Source: Planococcus citri (lineage: Eukaryota > Arthropoda > Insecta > Hemiptera > Pseudococcidae). From it: DNA of 64,000 nt. The stretch is taken from assembly GCF_950023065.1 (NCBI RefSeq), contig NC_088677.1:67605469-67669468 (forward strand). Direction: 5' to 3'. Below, in pieces: positions 36,820 through 48,292 of the stretch. Position 1 is the first letter of the stretch; the number at the start of each line of letters is the position of its first letter. The notes under the pieces were generated by a model that made no database searches, was not told the origin of the DNA, and was given only the letters and a program-made list of their open reading frames with translations. The position numbers and the translations under genes are program-made.

Positions 36820-37760
36820 TAAAAACTGAAAACTGAAACTAAAAACTGAAAACTGAAATTTTGGTAGTTTATTTTTTTCCAAAATTTCCAAAATATTACA
36901 AAGATGGAAAAAGAAGTGGAACTAAAACTGAAACTGAAAAAAGCAAAACAAAAACTAAAAACTGAAAACTCAAACTGAAAAAAAATAATTGAAATTTAGG
37001 TAGTTCAAATTTCCAAAATTTTACGAATTTGATGGAAAAACAAGAGCACCATAAGTGAAACTGAAACTAAAAACTAGAACTGAAACTGAAAAAAAAACTG
37101 ATAACTGATAACTGAAAACTGCAACTGAAACTAAGAACTGATGATTGAAATCTGAAACTAAAAAAAAAAAAACAGAACTAAAATTATAGGTAGTTCATTT
37201 TTTCTCAAAATTTCCAAAATTTTACGAATTTGATGGAAAAAGAAGTGGAATTGAAACTGAAACTGAAACTGAAAGCTGAAACTAAAAACAGGCTGATAAC
37301 TGAAAAAAACAAAACTGGAATTTAGGTGGTTTATTTTTTCTCAAAATTCCAAAATATTACGAATTTGATGGAAAAATAAGTGGAACTGAAACTGATAACT
37401 GAAAACTGAAAACTGAAACTGAAACTAAGAGCTGATAACGAAAAACTGAAACTAAAAAAAAATAAATAAATAAATAAAGTTTAGGTAGTTTATTTTTTCT
37501 CAAAATTTTCAAAATATTACGAATTTGATGGAAAAATAAGTGGAACTAAAACTAAAACTGAAAAAAGCAAAACTGAAACTAAAAACTGAAGACTGAAACT
37601 GAAATTAAAAAAAACAAAACTGAAATTTGAGTAGGTATTTACTTTTTCTCAAAATTTCCAAAATAATGTACGAATTTGATGGAAAAATAAGTGAAATTAA
37701 AACTGAAACTGAAAAAGGTAAAACTGAATCTAAAAACTGAAAACTGAAATGTAAAAGTTT
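36820..37760. repeat. CTGAAA-rich satellite, about 150-190 bp unit
   Basis: Each unit has a microsatellite-like half, AACTGAAACTGAAAACTGAA, and a conserved half containing TTTAGGTAGTTTATTTTTTC, CAAAATTTCCAAAATATTAC and GAATTTGATGGAAAAA. GAATTTGATGGAAAA starts near 37,026, 37,215, 37,362, 37,516 and 37,671, so the spacing is 147-189 bp. An AAATA run sits inside one unit near 37,457-37,477. Confidence 0.85.
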
Positions 37761-37849
37761 TGCCATCACTGTTTTCTATCAAAAAACTTATTTGTGTATT
37801 TTATATTTTTTTGTGATTATTCAAATCAATTTTGTAGCGAAACACCAAA

Positions 37850-38270
37850 TTTCCCTGATTTTTACCAACCTTTTTTTTAGTGATTTTCACTGATTATTTT
37901 TAAAAGACGTTTTAGTGGTCATCGCTGATTTTTTTAGTGATTTTGTTATTTTTTAAAGTTGGTTTTCCACTGTTTATTGTAATTGTTCATAGATTTTTAA
38001 AAATGATTTTCCTGCGATTTTCTTGTCAAACACCAGTAAATTTCACCGATTTTTTTTTAACGATGTATTAATGATTTCCTTTCATTTTTTGTGATTTTAC
38101 ACTTCACTGATTTTTTTCACCTGTGTTTCGGTGATTTTCACTATTTCTTATGATTTTCGGTTTTACGATTTTTTTTTCTTTACATTTTTTGGTGATTTCA
38201 GTGATTTTTTTCTCTGATTCTGTAGTGTATTTTTGTACTGATTTTCTGGTGCAATTTTTGGCCATTTTTT
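37850..38270. repeat. GTGATTTT simple repeat, second tract
   Basis: Degenerate TTTTTTAGTGATTTTCACTG words are repeated to the end of the tract. A G-run (about 38,280-38,294) follows. It is related to the tract at 35,281. Confidence 0.65.
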
Positions 38271-40022
38271 CAGTTGAGGAGGAGGGGGGGGGGTTTCAAA
38301 CTAATCGATTCCGCAGGCTGCAGTCAGATTATTCGGTTTCCTAATACAACTAACAATAAGTCGAGGTGATTGATGAGGAACTGTTTTTCGATTCCATCGT
38401 CAGGATTATTCGAGAGCGTTTTATTCGTTTATTGAATTTCATTTTCCTCGAATTCTTTCTATCATGTTCGTTCAGTTTTTAGAATTCAAAACATTCAGGA
38501 ATAAAAAATTGGGGTATCTTTTTATTTGATCAATTGAAAATAGAACTCGAAGTAGACTACGATATTGAGCTGGAAATCAGTGTAACGTACATATGATCCG
38601 AAACAGATCAGAATGCTTGATAGCGTGAGAAAAAGTACATACATGAAAATGAGGGATGAGCAGAGATCTTAAGCATTTCGAAGAACTGAAAAAAACACTG
38701 CGTCATCGGCGACGACAATATCGTCCTCGTTACATATTTCACAGCAGGTCTCATAGGATTTTGGGAAAGCTGACCATCAAAGACACGGAGCTTTTTTTTC
38801 TCTCTCGAAAGGGTGATTTTCGACCCAGAGAGGCTTAAAATGGGAGGGTAAGTGCGGTTATGTTGCGTTGGTCGATGGTCGATGGTTGATGGCTCATTTA
38901 TAGGCGTTTCTATCAGTAATTTTCGTCCGCCTCGTCCTCGACGAAGGCGAATTTTTTTTTTCATCATCTTTTTAAAGATGATTTATCTTTTGTAATTATA
39001 CGAAAAAGAATGGTGGAAGAGGGAAAGAGGGAGAGAATCGGGGAATATGGTGATTTAATTAGGCTCGTTTGTTAGTTTCCCTAGAGAACGTAAATATTTC
39101 GAATGGCTCAGTATGTCGATAAAGTGGGCCTGTGGTTTGGGTATAATTTTTAAACGTACAAGTAGGTCTAATATTTTAGGTTTTTTTTTGTGTTTAGAGA
39201 GAAAAATGTGGAAATTGAATAGGATATGTTTTTTTTCGACGTCAAATAGGCGTCACAATGTGTTGTAATTGGCGTGGTTTTTTTTTGCGAAGATTTGAGA
39301 ATTTGTGAGCGTTGATGAAGTGGGGTTGAATTCAAGGTTTACTCTGAATTCTGATGTATGGAAAAAAATACATTGGCATTTTTTTGAAATAAATGACAAA
39401 TCCTGATAATTCACTTTTTACGAACTATACAAATGCTCTTAAAATCGACCAGTTTCACTAGAAATTGGCAAACTGGGGAAAACCCTCCTACCCCCTCTCC
39501 TCCTTCAGAGCGTACCCGGGAAATCAAAGTGAATTTTTCAGTTGCTATAGTCAGAAGTGGCTCGTCCTGGTGAACAAATTTTGTGATTTTCGTTGACAGA
39601 TTTTCCATATTCAAAACATTAAATAATATTTCATTATCAAATCTATAATTTTATCAGGATTACTCGTTAAATTGGTGAATTTGGAGTCTTCTGTATGAAT
39701 TCATCGATCATAAAAATCACTTTTACTGCTCGTATCATGAAAACCTTGTGATCGATTCAAATTTGATGAGTTTCGTGTTGGAAAAAAAATCGAGCATTAA
39801 AAATATGTACCTACCCTGACTCTGTACAACGTAGGTTGATAATTTCCATAGTAAAAATAGACAACCATCATCGACGATGTAATTTTCGAAGCGAAAATTT
39901 TATCAATAATGCATCTCATTATCATTACCCTACGTAGATTGTATACAAATGTGAATCACATCGTTATTTTACCTATTTCATATTGTTTACTTATGGTTGA
40001 TTTTTTTTCCTATCTTTTGCAG
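38271..40022. other. 3' part of intron 1, no gene seen
   Basis: No exon is supported. A locally CpG-richer stretch at 38,690-38,960 gives open frames on both strands without recognisable domains. The interval ends in a clean polypyrimidine tract and acceptor (TTTTTTTTCCTATCTTTTGCAG region, to 40,022). Confidence 0.5.
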
Positions 40023-40340
40023 AAACGAATTTGATCGATGCACGTGATAGAAAAATAAACTGACGAAAATGATCTCATTATTCTAACGAATCCTCGAACG
40101 ACCGAAGTGAAGACGGAAAGTCCAAAAACCGCGACGACGAAATGACAACTGATGACGAGAAGTGAACAGAGGCTAGAAAATTGAATATGTGAACCTTTGA
40201 TCGTGTATAGAAGCAGAAGCAGTAGCAGAAGAAGAAGAAAATATTATTATACAGAATAGACAGCGTGTTTTTTCGCCATCGCTTCGCCGCCTCCTTCGAA
40301 GTGCACAGCAACTTAATCGGTGACATAATTGCCAATACAA
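40023..40340 (+). other. ab: 5' untranslated part of abrupt exon 2, with upstream ORFs
   Basis: After the acceptor at 40,022, 318 bases precede the chosen start codon. They contain five short upstream ORFs, each with its own ATG and stop: 40,038-40,058; 40,069-40,086; 40,142-40,165; 40,152-40,184; and a minimal ATG-TGA at 40,187-40,192. Such a set would be expected to lower initiation at the main ATG (scanning model). The acceptor is strong by sequence. That this exon is the first coding exon rests on the BTB reading frame that follows. Confidence 0.75.
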
Positions 40341-40556
40341 ATGGGCGGTATAGGTCCGACCGGGGCTATCGGCGGTTCGGAACAACAGTACGCGTTAAAA
40401 TGGAACGATTTTCACGCCAGTATTTTAAACTCGTTTCGCCATTTAAGAGACGAAGAAGATTTCATTGATGTTACCATTGCCTGCGACGGATTCTCGTTCA
40501 CGGCCCATAAAGTCGTACTGTCGGCGTGTAGCCCTTATTTTCGTTCATTGCTCAAG
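40341..40556 (+). CDS. ab: abrupt coding exon 2: start codon and first half of the BTB domain
   Basis: The 72 codons begin MGGIGPTGAIGGSEQQYALK and continue with the BTB signature WNDFHASILNSFRHLRDEED, FIDVTIACDGFSFTAHKVVL and SACSPYFRSLLK. LRDEEDF, the aKW-DF start and HKVVLSACSPYF are characteristic of the insect BTB-ZF group, and this exact combination fits Abrupt best. BTB domains mediate homo- and heterodimerisation of nuclear transcription factors. Abrupt controls neuromuscular targeting, dendrite shape and border-cell behaviour in Drosophila. The ATG at 40,341 is the first one in frame. An in-frame TTG at 40,329 lies upstream but is not needed. The exon ends in phase 0 at CTCAAG|GTACGT. 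Confidence 0.96.
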
Positions 40557-43500
40557 GTACGTACGTACGTTCACGTTGATGGGGTTTATACGATTATTGT
40601 TATCATTTTGCGTCGTCGGTGTAAGCCTATAAAACACGATAGGATGGGGTTTTGCTTTTTTTGCCCTTTTTCCCCGTAGTTAGGGATATTTTGCGATGGG
40701 TCATTGAACTGATTTTTCCTTGAGATAGGATCTTGCTGAGATATTTGGCTTCAGATCAGGGAACCTGAAGCTCTGACTCTGGTTGGAGAAATTTGCGAAT
40801 TTTTCCTTCTCGTTTGAGAAATTTTGGAATTCAGTCCGATCACTTTGGTCCATTTCTCTCAACTTGAGAATTGCTACCATGGGCCAGATTTTATTGGTAC
40901 CTTACTCGCAGAGCATAAATTCGATGAAAAAAAAATGTTAAATAATTTTGATGGAACGTCTCGTAATACTTGTGTTGAAACGCAGTATCGTAATTTGAAA
41001 TTTAATAATAAATTATCTATTACCTACCACAGGCTCGTATTTGTTGAAAAATCATTTTAAATCGAGTTCGAGTACAACCTACATATTTACGACGTCCGAA
41101 ATGTGAATAAAGAAAACACAAAAATTTCGAGCAAATAAAACTGAATTAATTTCGATCGAAAAATAATATGCTATAAACATGTAAAAAAATCCTATTAAAA
41201 ATTGTTATTCTGTGAACGAAATTTGAGTGGAAAATTTTTATGACGAAAAAATAGGTATAGGTAAATATTGTCCATTTTTAAAACAAATACCTATACCTGC
41301 TTGCCCTTTGGTATTACAAAGTTTTGTGTACGAGTAAGGACATTTTTATTACCATTTGAATAATAAAGGTTTTTCTTTGCACGATCAACGCGAGCTGATA
41401 GGCAGTTATGTGTATAATATGTACGAGGTATCTGTGGGGGGTGGGGGTAAATATAGCGTGAAATATAACGTGTCGAGTTTGATGTTTCGTAGATTACTTC
41501 CATAGTAATTTGTGTGACTAACTAAATTATGCACAGATCTGTGTATTGTATGATTTGGCCAATCATTAGAAGGTTTTGCTGAGGATTCATCGTAAGTTTT
41601 AGGCTGCAGAAAGTGATGCGAACTCCTGCTCCTCCACACCCCCCCCCCTTCCCTCCATTCTATACTCGAAGGATCTTGACAGTTGGTCTAAATAAGTAAT
41701 TCTAAGATGTTTTATTGATTTTAGTTATTATTTTCTATTGAAAATCAGCTTTCGAAATTCAAGTTTTGGAATTAAAAACCAGATCTTGAGAGCTTTTTTG
41801 TCCATCAAATTCAAAATTTAGAATTTTTTGAAAATGTTCTCTCGTTTCTTTCAATCCAAGTGCGTTAAAATTTCGAAAAAAAAATTGAATGGGAATTGTT
41901 TGAGCATTATTTTTTTTTAAATGACGAGAAAAAGGGAGGGAGGGGAAGCAAGAGAAAAACTTTTCACATTTCTTTGATTTTTTGCAATTCATTATACTGT
42001 CTGAGCAGAATGAGCCCAATTTTTTTGGCATATTTTGAGCTGAAATGCATAATTTGACATTATTTTAGACATTCTTTTCGATTTTCAAAATTTTGAGTTG
42101 AGCTCATTTTCAAAAGTACTTACTTACCTACTTATTTTTGAGCATGTAAATTACGAAACTGAAAAATTCCTGAAAATTTAAAATAATGAAAAATCGTCAT
42201 CTTTTTTGCTAATTTTTTCGATTTTTTAATTTTTTTGGGCTTGTTTACGTTTTAAATTTGAAATATCTCAAAAGAAATGAGCTGGATATATAGCTCTATT
42301 CTAAAAATGCTCTCTGGAGATGCTCATGTCGATCTTGCATGTTTTCCTTTTTTAGTCACAGATTTTGTCCTCCATGAATGGATATTTTATGTGAGCATAT
42401 TTCGAAGTTTTTAGCGAATTAAAATCCGTACGTTGAATCCTCATCAATTCATCTTGAGGACCAGCAGGGTTTTTAACAGGTAGTAAAAGTAGTGAAAAAG
42501 TTGTGAATTTAGTCAAAAAGGTAGTGAAAAAATGAAAAAATACAAACGCGCAACAAGTACCTACCTTTAAATCAATGAAAAAAAAGCTTATTTTTGATGA
42601 AATTGGCAACAGTGTTCAAATATAATGCGTATGACGTCAGTTTAGCTGGTAAATTTTCTTTCAATTTCAATGTTTTTGAAAATTTTCCGGCAAAAAATGT
42701 GACTTGGTTAATTTTTTTGTGTGTGGGGAGAGGGGGTCGAGGGGTCGAGTTGGGAGCTTTCTGAAAATTTGGTTTAAAAATAGTTGTAAAAAAGGTAGGC
42801 CTATGTAGTGAAAAAGTAGTGATTTTTTTTCAACAAAAAAATTTCTTTAGATTCCGTGGTCAGTCAGGCTGCTTTTATCCAAGAATTCGGATGTCCGGTG
42901 AGTTTTACGAATTGATAAAGAGGCTGAAAAATTTTTCCATCTTTCGTAAAAATCCTTGCACACATTATTTAATCCATTTTAAAATGATTTTCGATTTTGT
43001 TAATTAGCTATTTTACTGACGTTTCGCCCAGAATTTTGCAATTTGCGGAGAATATCAACAATAGTTTCATTTTTACGGAGGTATTTGGTGGGCAGGAAGG
43101 GAAAGGGGGAAAGGTAGAGAAAAGTAATACTCTTCGAAAGTTTTGTTGAAATATTGAATAACAAGTTGGAAATTTTATCGCAAAAATGTCGGGTTTTTAC
43201 ATTTTTTCCAGTGGTTTTCAAAATTTGGATCGTTGATAAATTTTTTTTTTTTGGGGGGGGGGATATTGAAAAAAAATTGCACAGTTGGGCTAGTTTCACA
43301 TCTTCAATTTAATACTCCAAAACTTGGTTTATTCGTTGAGTCAAATTTTTGTAAACCTTTTGCATTGTAAAAATGTTTCTAGAATTTTCAAAAATGGATT
43401 TAGAGAAAATTGATCAATTTTTGCTTGGTCTTCTTAACCTTTTTTGTCTGTGTTTTCGTTTCATGAGTATAATTTTACTTGATGGATTTGGAAATGCTGC

Positions 43501-44220
43501 AGAGAAATCAGAGGGAAATTTTTTTTGATAAGAAGCCAAACACAAAAATTGTTGAAAAATTGAGAGCATATTTTACCCATAAATTGGCTCGAAATGTGGA
43601 AAAAAAACATTTTGTCATCTTCTTTACTTCTGTTTAATTTTTTGCTTTGAATTCTCAACTTTAAGGAAACTATTTTTCTGCGGAGATTTCACGTTGTATT
43701 GCTTAGATAGAGCCACCGATCGCTGTTTATTAGCTGAAAATTTACTTTTGAGGGCACCCTGCTTGGTTTAATTTGAGAATTGAATGAATGTCTCTTCATC
43801 ATATTTTCACTGATAGCTCTTTGTGAAAAAATATGTGAACCTAAAATGATCAAATTTTATGTATGTATGTATCTACGAATAAACTTACCTATTTGAAATT
43901 AACTCCCCCCCCCCTCCCAACAATCGCCCTTCTACCCTTTCATTTTTGGGAATTTTTTGAATGTGGATCATAGAAGCATTTCTTACGAGTCAAACTTGAT
44001 CGTATTTTTCTCTGGATCTGATTTGATTCAATACTTTCCACCATCGCATCGCTCAATTGATCGAAGATCGATATTTCATTTCAATTCACGAATATCTAGT
44101 ACCTATTTGAATAATGAACCATATTGGTCATTTATAGAAATACCCAGTAATTTTAATATTTCAGTATACAAATGAGCTAATCTTTTCTTTACGTTTTTTT
44201 TTTGCTTTGTTTTTCTGCAG
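40557..44220 (+). other. ab: abrupt intron 2 (3.7 kb), no gene
   Basis: The donor is AAG|GTACGT and the acceptor TTTTTCTGCAG. The content is AT-rich, with C- and G-runs (41,640-41,648; 43,252-43,261; 43,904-43,918) and GGTACCTACCT words. I see no internal exon. Confidence 0.85.
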
Positions 44221-44418
44221 GCGAATCCGTGCCAACATCCTATTGTTATATTACGAGATGTACGGAAACAAGATATGGAAGCGTTACTTAGGTTTATGTA
44301 TAATGGCGAAGTGCACATAGGTCAAGAACAACTACCAGATTTTTTGAAGACTGCGCAAACTTTGCAGGTTCGCGGTTTAGCGGATGTATCCACCAAAGAT
44401 CAACATAAATTGACTAGC
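44221..44418 (+). CDS. ab: abrupt coding exon 3: second half of the BTB domain
   Basis: The 66 codons, phase 0 at both ends, begin ANPCQHPIVILRDVRKQDME and continue ALLRFMYNGEVHIGQEQLPD and FLKTAQTLQVRGLADV. The HPIVILRDV, FMYNGEV and LPDFLKTA...L.VRGLAD blocks are the C-terminal half of the BTB fold and join the previous exon without a gap. The domain split at LLK|ANPC is the typical position in this gene group. The exon ends SKDQ-like (TKDQHKLTS) at AGC|GTAAGT. Confidence 0.97.
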
Positions 44419-44551
44419 GTAAGTTTATATTTTACTCGTCACGATCGACGATTTGATGAATACCTAATTATATATGAATAATGCCATTAATCTCGAATCT
44501 GAATGTACCTAATGTGTTTTATTTTACGTTTATTTTTTTTTTTTTGTACAG

Positions 44552-44830
44552 AATACCAGCACGTCAATACCGTGGTCATCGAATTTAACCGACGACGATA
44601 GCCAATCGTTACATAATTCAACAACAAAATTAAATAGTGTAGATAATCCGCCGCCGTCCAAAAAACTTCGTACTTCGGAACACCAGCATAGTGACTCGAG
44701 GTACTCGGAATCGCCTCCGCTAAATCGAGACAGTAGTAATGATAATCTAGATCATAAACCACCGATCGCCGATACCCTTCTGACGCAGACGCTTCACGAA
44801 GGCACGACGCCGCTGAATAACTCTAACGCG
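44552..44830 (+). CDS. ab: abrupt coding exon 4: Ser/Asn-rich linker with basic patch
   Basis: The 93 codons, phase 0 at both ends, follow a 133-bp intron with a poly-T acceptor (TTTGTACAG). The product is low in order-promoting residues: NTSTSIPWSSNLTDDDSQSL, then NPPPSKKLRTSEHQHSDSRY and SESPPLNRDSSNDNLDHKPP. PPPSKKLR is a candidate nuclear localisation patch at the position where fly Abrupt has a comparable basic run after prolines. It is otherwise a disordered linker between BTB and the zinc fingers. Donor is GCG|GTAAGG. Confidence 0.93.
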
Positions 44831-44921
44831 GTAAGGAGATCCTCTCTTTGCTTGCAGATTTCTCGTAGAAATTGTCAACGCTAAGAGGCTAATGATCGGG
44901 TATCTATTTTGTTGTGTATAG

Positions 44922-45180
44922 TTGAAAACCGTATCCGAACCATCGTCGCAGATTCATTCGTCAAACGAAGATAGTAATAATTCGTACGACGACGAAGCGA
45001 GCGACGCTGAAGGCACGGAGAATGGCCAAAACAGCGTGACAGATTTAGCGCAACCAAAACTAGAACCACCGGATTTCGCGTTAGGTGATCGATCGCGAAA
45101 CGATTCGCTAATGAGTCCGGCGCTATTCGATCCGCAAAGGGGGCGAAACAGTTACGGTAGCGGTCTTTTCAACATACAAG
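44922..45180 (+). CDS. ab: abrupt coding exon 5: acidic linker
   Basis: After a 91-bp intron (acceptor TGTGTATAG) the frame reads LKTVSEPSSQIHSSNEDSNN, then SYDDEASDAEGTENGQNSVT and DLAQPKLEPPDFALGD, ending RNSYGSGLFNIQ. The acidic EDSN...DDEASDAEG stretch and KLEPP (a possible SUMO-type context) are compatible with a regulatory, disordered segment. The exon holds 86 codons plus one base and ends in phase 1 at CAAG|GTAATT. The junction codon GGA is completed by the next exon. Confidence 0.93.
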
Positions 45181-47109
45181 GTAATTATCTCCTTCATAAG
45201 CTTGTCGAATAACCATAATGTATGTACGAGTTCAACCCCTGAACAACTCAGAGGTCGGTAAGAGAGCTTGTGAGTTGTGGGTGTAGATAGCGACGAGCTG
45301 TTGAGAGAGAGAAGAAAAAAACACTGGCGAAAAGGTTATCCAAATGTTGCGAATTTTTCGGTGTTTTTTCCCACGTGAATTTTTATCCTAAGTACTACTC
45401 GTACTCGGTGTACTCTGTATACTTCTGCTTATATACCTTCGTTCAGATCTGGCCTGGTCGGGAAAATTTTTCGAAATAGTGCACGTGATGGTAAATACGT
45501 GTGTGACATCTGCTTACGAATGTGCTTTTTATTACCCTCTTTCGCTCGTTTCGATACGTACTATTTTAGAATATTTATCATGCTGCAGGATTTTTTTGGG
45601 GGTTTTTTCTCTTTCTCTCTCTGTTCGAGTGTTCTTATGCCTTCTCCGTTTTACGGATATTTTATTCGAGTGTTATTTCGTTATCGATAATGCAGCGTGG
45701 GGTCTTGTTAAGCAAAGGCGAGGGAAGAGGATGATTTTTGTGCGTATTTTTCGAATTTTTTTGTGTGCGAAAATACGCGTTGAATTTTCGATTGTATGTA
45801 TTCTGAAATACGCAAATGCAATGAGCAATTTTCTGTTGGGAAATTTGAAATTTTCGTTTTTAGGATTATTTATGGTGATGCAAAATTGAAAAATAGTTTG
45901 TTTTGTAATTATAAAATTTTAGCTCATCATCATGATTTATTTTTCAAACTTGAAAAATTTTTTTTTGATATTTTTGGATGAATATTGTTTGAATCTGAGT
46001 TTAAAAAGGGCTGTTCCAAATCCAATTTTGATAATAGCTCAAATTATGGAAGAGTTGTTCAAGAGTAACTTTTACGTGGAACTTTTTTTTGCTGGTCGTA
46101 CAGATGAGGCATTACAGGAAGTCAGGAGCCTTTTCAAATGATCAAAATTAGAGATGGAAACGTGGAAAAAGTGACAGGTCTCGAGGCATGCTTCCTACTT
46201 ATTGAAATTAATCATGGATAATTTTATTGGTTTCATTTGATATTTTGTAATGATTTTTCATGTGAATTGAATGAAGCAGTCTCCTTAACTCCCCCCCCCC
46301 CTACATTTGAATATACCTACTTGAAAAATTGCCGTCAAAAAATTCATTTCGAGGTACTTTTGATGGGGAAAAATTTCAAGCAGTATTTTTTCAAATTTGG
46401 TCACTTTTCGATGACATTTCTGAGTTGATTTGAAAAAAAAATTGAGAACCACTAAAATTGACATTTTTTTAAAATTACTCGATCGTCAGTTGAAATATCG
46501 AGATGTATGTTAATGTTGCTCGATGGATTGTTTAGCTGGCTATGAAAAAGTAGGTAATAATAAAAGAATCATGAAAATATTGGTTCGAAGTTGATTTTCA
46601 AAAATTATGATCGATTAGTCTAAAAATTGATGAAACTTGAAAAACTATTCAACAATTTTTTGTGAAATATCCAAGAATAGTTTTGATGATTTACAAGTGC
46701 TTCAATTTTTTAAAAAGATTTTACTGTATTTTTATTGAAATTCTGTCCATAAAGTACTTTCAAGCGAGGTGTTGCAAAAAAAAAAAAATCAAATCAGCGT
46801 CAAAAAGTTCTACACCGAGCAGAATTTAAGGTACCTATTGAATTTCATTTTCTAATTTTTGGCGAATTTTTAAAAATTTAAAGGCTCAGATTTTCCATCA
46901 AGAAGAATAAAAATTTGATCAAATTGAGGTACCTACGTAAGAAGCTGAAATCAATTTTTACGTCATTTTAGAACTCTCAAATTTGTTGATCGTAGTTTCA
47001 AACTGTTCTGGAGCCTTCGGCGGAATTTTGAATTTTCCAGTCGGTTCAAACACATCAAAATCTGGAAAATCCAGTTCCAAAATGTCTCCCAAGCCCAAAC
47101 CATGGTGAA

Positions 47110-47400
47110 GAAGCCGAATTATGGTATTGATTTCGGATTCGTTTTCTCAACTTGGTTTTGGTTTCAGTTTTTTCAAACGTTTTGATTTCTGTAACGTTTC
47201 TGTTTTGATGTTTGTATTGGTTTCGGTTTCAGTTTTTCAGACGTTATCGTTTCGATTTTGATGTTGGTTTAGATTTCGGTTTCGGTTGTTTAATCGTTTT
47301 GATTTTTATTTTACTGATTTTCAAATGTTTCGATTTTGGTTTCGGTTTCGGTTTCGGTTATTTGTCAATTTTAATGGTTTTCACTTTTTAGTGACGATTT
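47110..47400. repeat. GGTTTCGGTTTC simple repeat
   Basis: Degenerate TTTTGGTTTCGGTTTCGGTT words recur. It is the complement-type relative of the AACCGAAACC words near 33.3 and 33.5 kb and is similar in style to the GGTTTTGG tract at 15.4 kb. Low complexity. Confidence 0.7.
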
Positions 47401-47705
47401 TGGTTTTGATGATCATAATATTATTGTTTCCGATCAAATTTTGAAAAAAAAAGTCGACATGAAAAATCAATCAGTCAAACCCAAGAACGATGCTTAAAGA
47501 GAGCCCAAAAATCAGAGAAGAAGATATTTATTTTGGTTTTTGATTTTTATGTGTGTTGGTTCGGATTTTTAGTGGTTTTTTTTTAGTGATGTTAATTGAT
47601 TCGACCACTACACCAATTGTGACGTCAATCCTCAGAAATCCGTCAAAAATTGAAAAACAAAAATCAGCACTCGAAGCTTTAATCGAAGGCTTCCCCTTCC
47701 CTCGT

Positions 47706-48292
47706 CGATCCTCTGGGACAGAATTCTTCTTGAAGGGGATATCCTACTAAGGAACATTTTAAAGCAAACTTGCAAAAAAAAAATTGCCCTTACTAAAAAA
47801 AATGGCGGCCATATTGATTGACAGGCCAGCCAGAATCGCAAATTTTGCTTTCTAACACGTGATTGGCTCATAAATTTTTGAACCAGAGAAAGCTGGATTG
47901 AAAAAGCGGGCAAAAATTCATCACCAGCTAAAATTTCAAGTGCTCAAATGCATTTTTCAATTTTTGGTGAATTTTTGAAAATCAATAATTTTTAGTCAAA
48001 AATAAGGAAAGAAATCTAAATTTTACCAAATTGACCAAGAAGTCTGAAATTTGAGATGTACCCGATTTTCAACCTGCCAAATCGATTGCAAACGGTTTCG
48101 GAACGTTTCGAGTAGTCTTGGAGCCTCCAGCAGATTTTTAACTCGTGTTAGAAAGCAAAATATGCGATTTTGGTTGACCTGTTAATCAATATGGTCGCCA
48201 TTTTGTCAGTACGGTCAACTTTTTTTCTTGGCAAATTTCTTTTAAAATGTTCCTGAGGATGTCCCCTTTAAGAAAAATGTGCTTGAGGATCG
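47706..48292. repeat. Long inverted repeat (arms about 150 bp, loop 284 bp)
   Basis: The left arm (47,706-47,859) starts CGATCCTC and runs through GGAACATTTTAAA, ATGGCGGCCATATTGATT and ATCGCAAATTTTGCTTTC to CTAACACG. The right arm (48,144-48,292) is its imperfect reverse complement: CGTGTTAGAAAGCAAAAT, AATCAATATGGTCGCCAT, TTTAAAATGTTCC, GAGGATCG. The outer flanks are C-rich on the left and a G-run on the right, so the symmetry may extend further. It lies wholly in abrupt intron 5. It could be a decayed foldback or MITE element, and its transcript would form a long hairpin. Confidence 0.8.

Larger units (their letters stand above)
22296..40022 (+). other. ab: Large first intron (inferred), rich in repeats and insertions
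   Basis: Between the inferred exon 1 donor and the strong acceptor TATCTTTTGCAG (to 40,022) lie about 17.7 kb with no host exon that I can support. It contains a two-copy tandem duplication (23,313), a TCGCGA-rich repeat (25.3-25.7 kb), a CpG-richer block (26.25-27.3 kb), the LTR retrotransposon, the non-LTR remnant and two satellite tracts, each listed separately. Other CpG-richer blocks at 34.3-34.7 kb and 35.9-36.5 kb (with a GTAT microsatellite near 36,142-36,160) could be enhancers or alternative first exons. Positions 32,480-34,300 are AT-rich with AACCGAAACC words and no exon. Confidence 0.4.

Noticed and set aside
36840..37740. GAAACTGAAACT words identical to the vertebrate interferon-stimulated response element
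   Set aside because: They are a by-product of the CTGAAA microsatellite, and insects have no interferon regulatory factors, so a functional ISRE reading is not justified.
40329..40340. In-frame TTG (four codons upstream) as the start of Abrupt
   Set aside because: An ATG follows at 40,341 in a suitable position. Non-ATG initiation is not needed to explain the protein.
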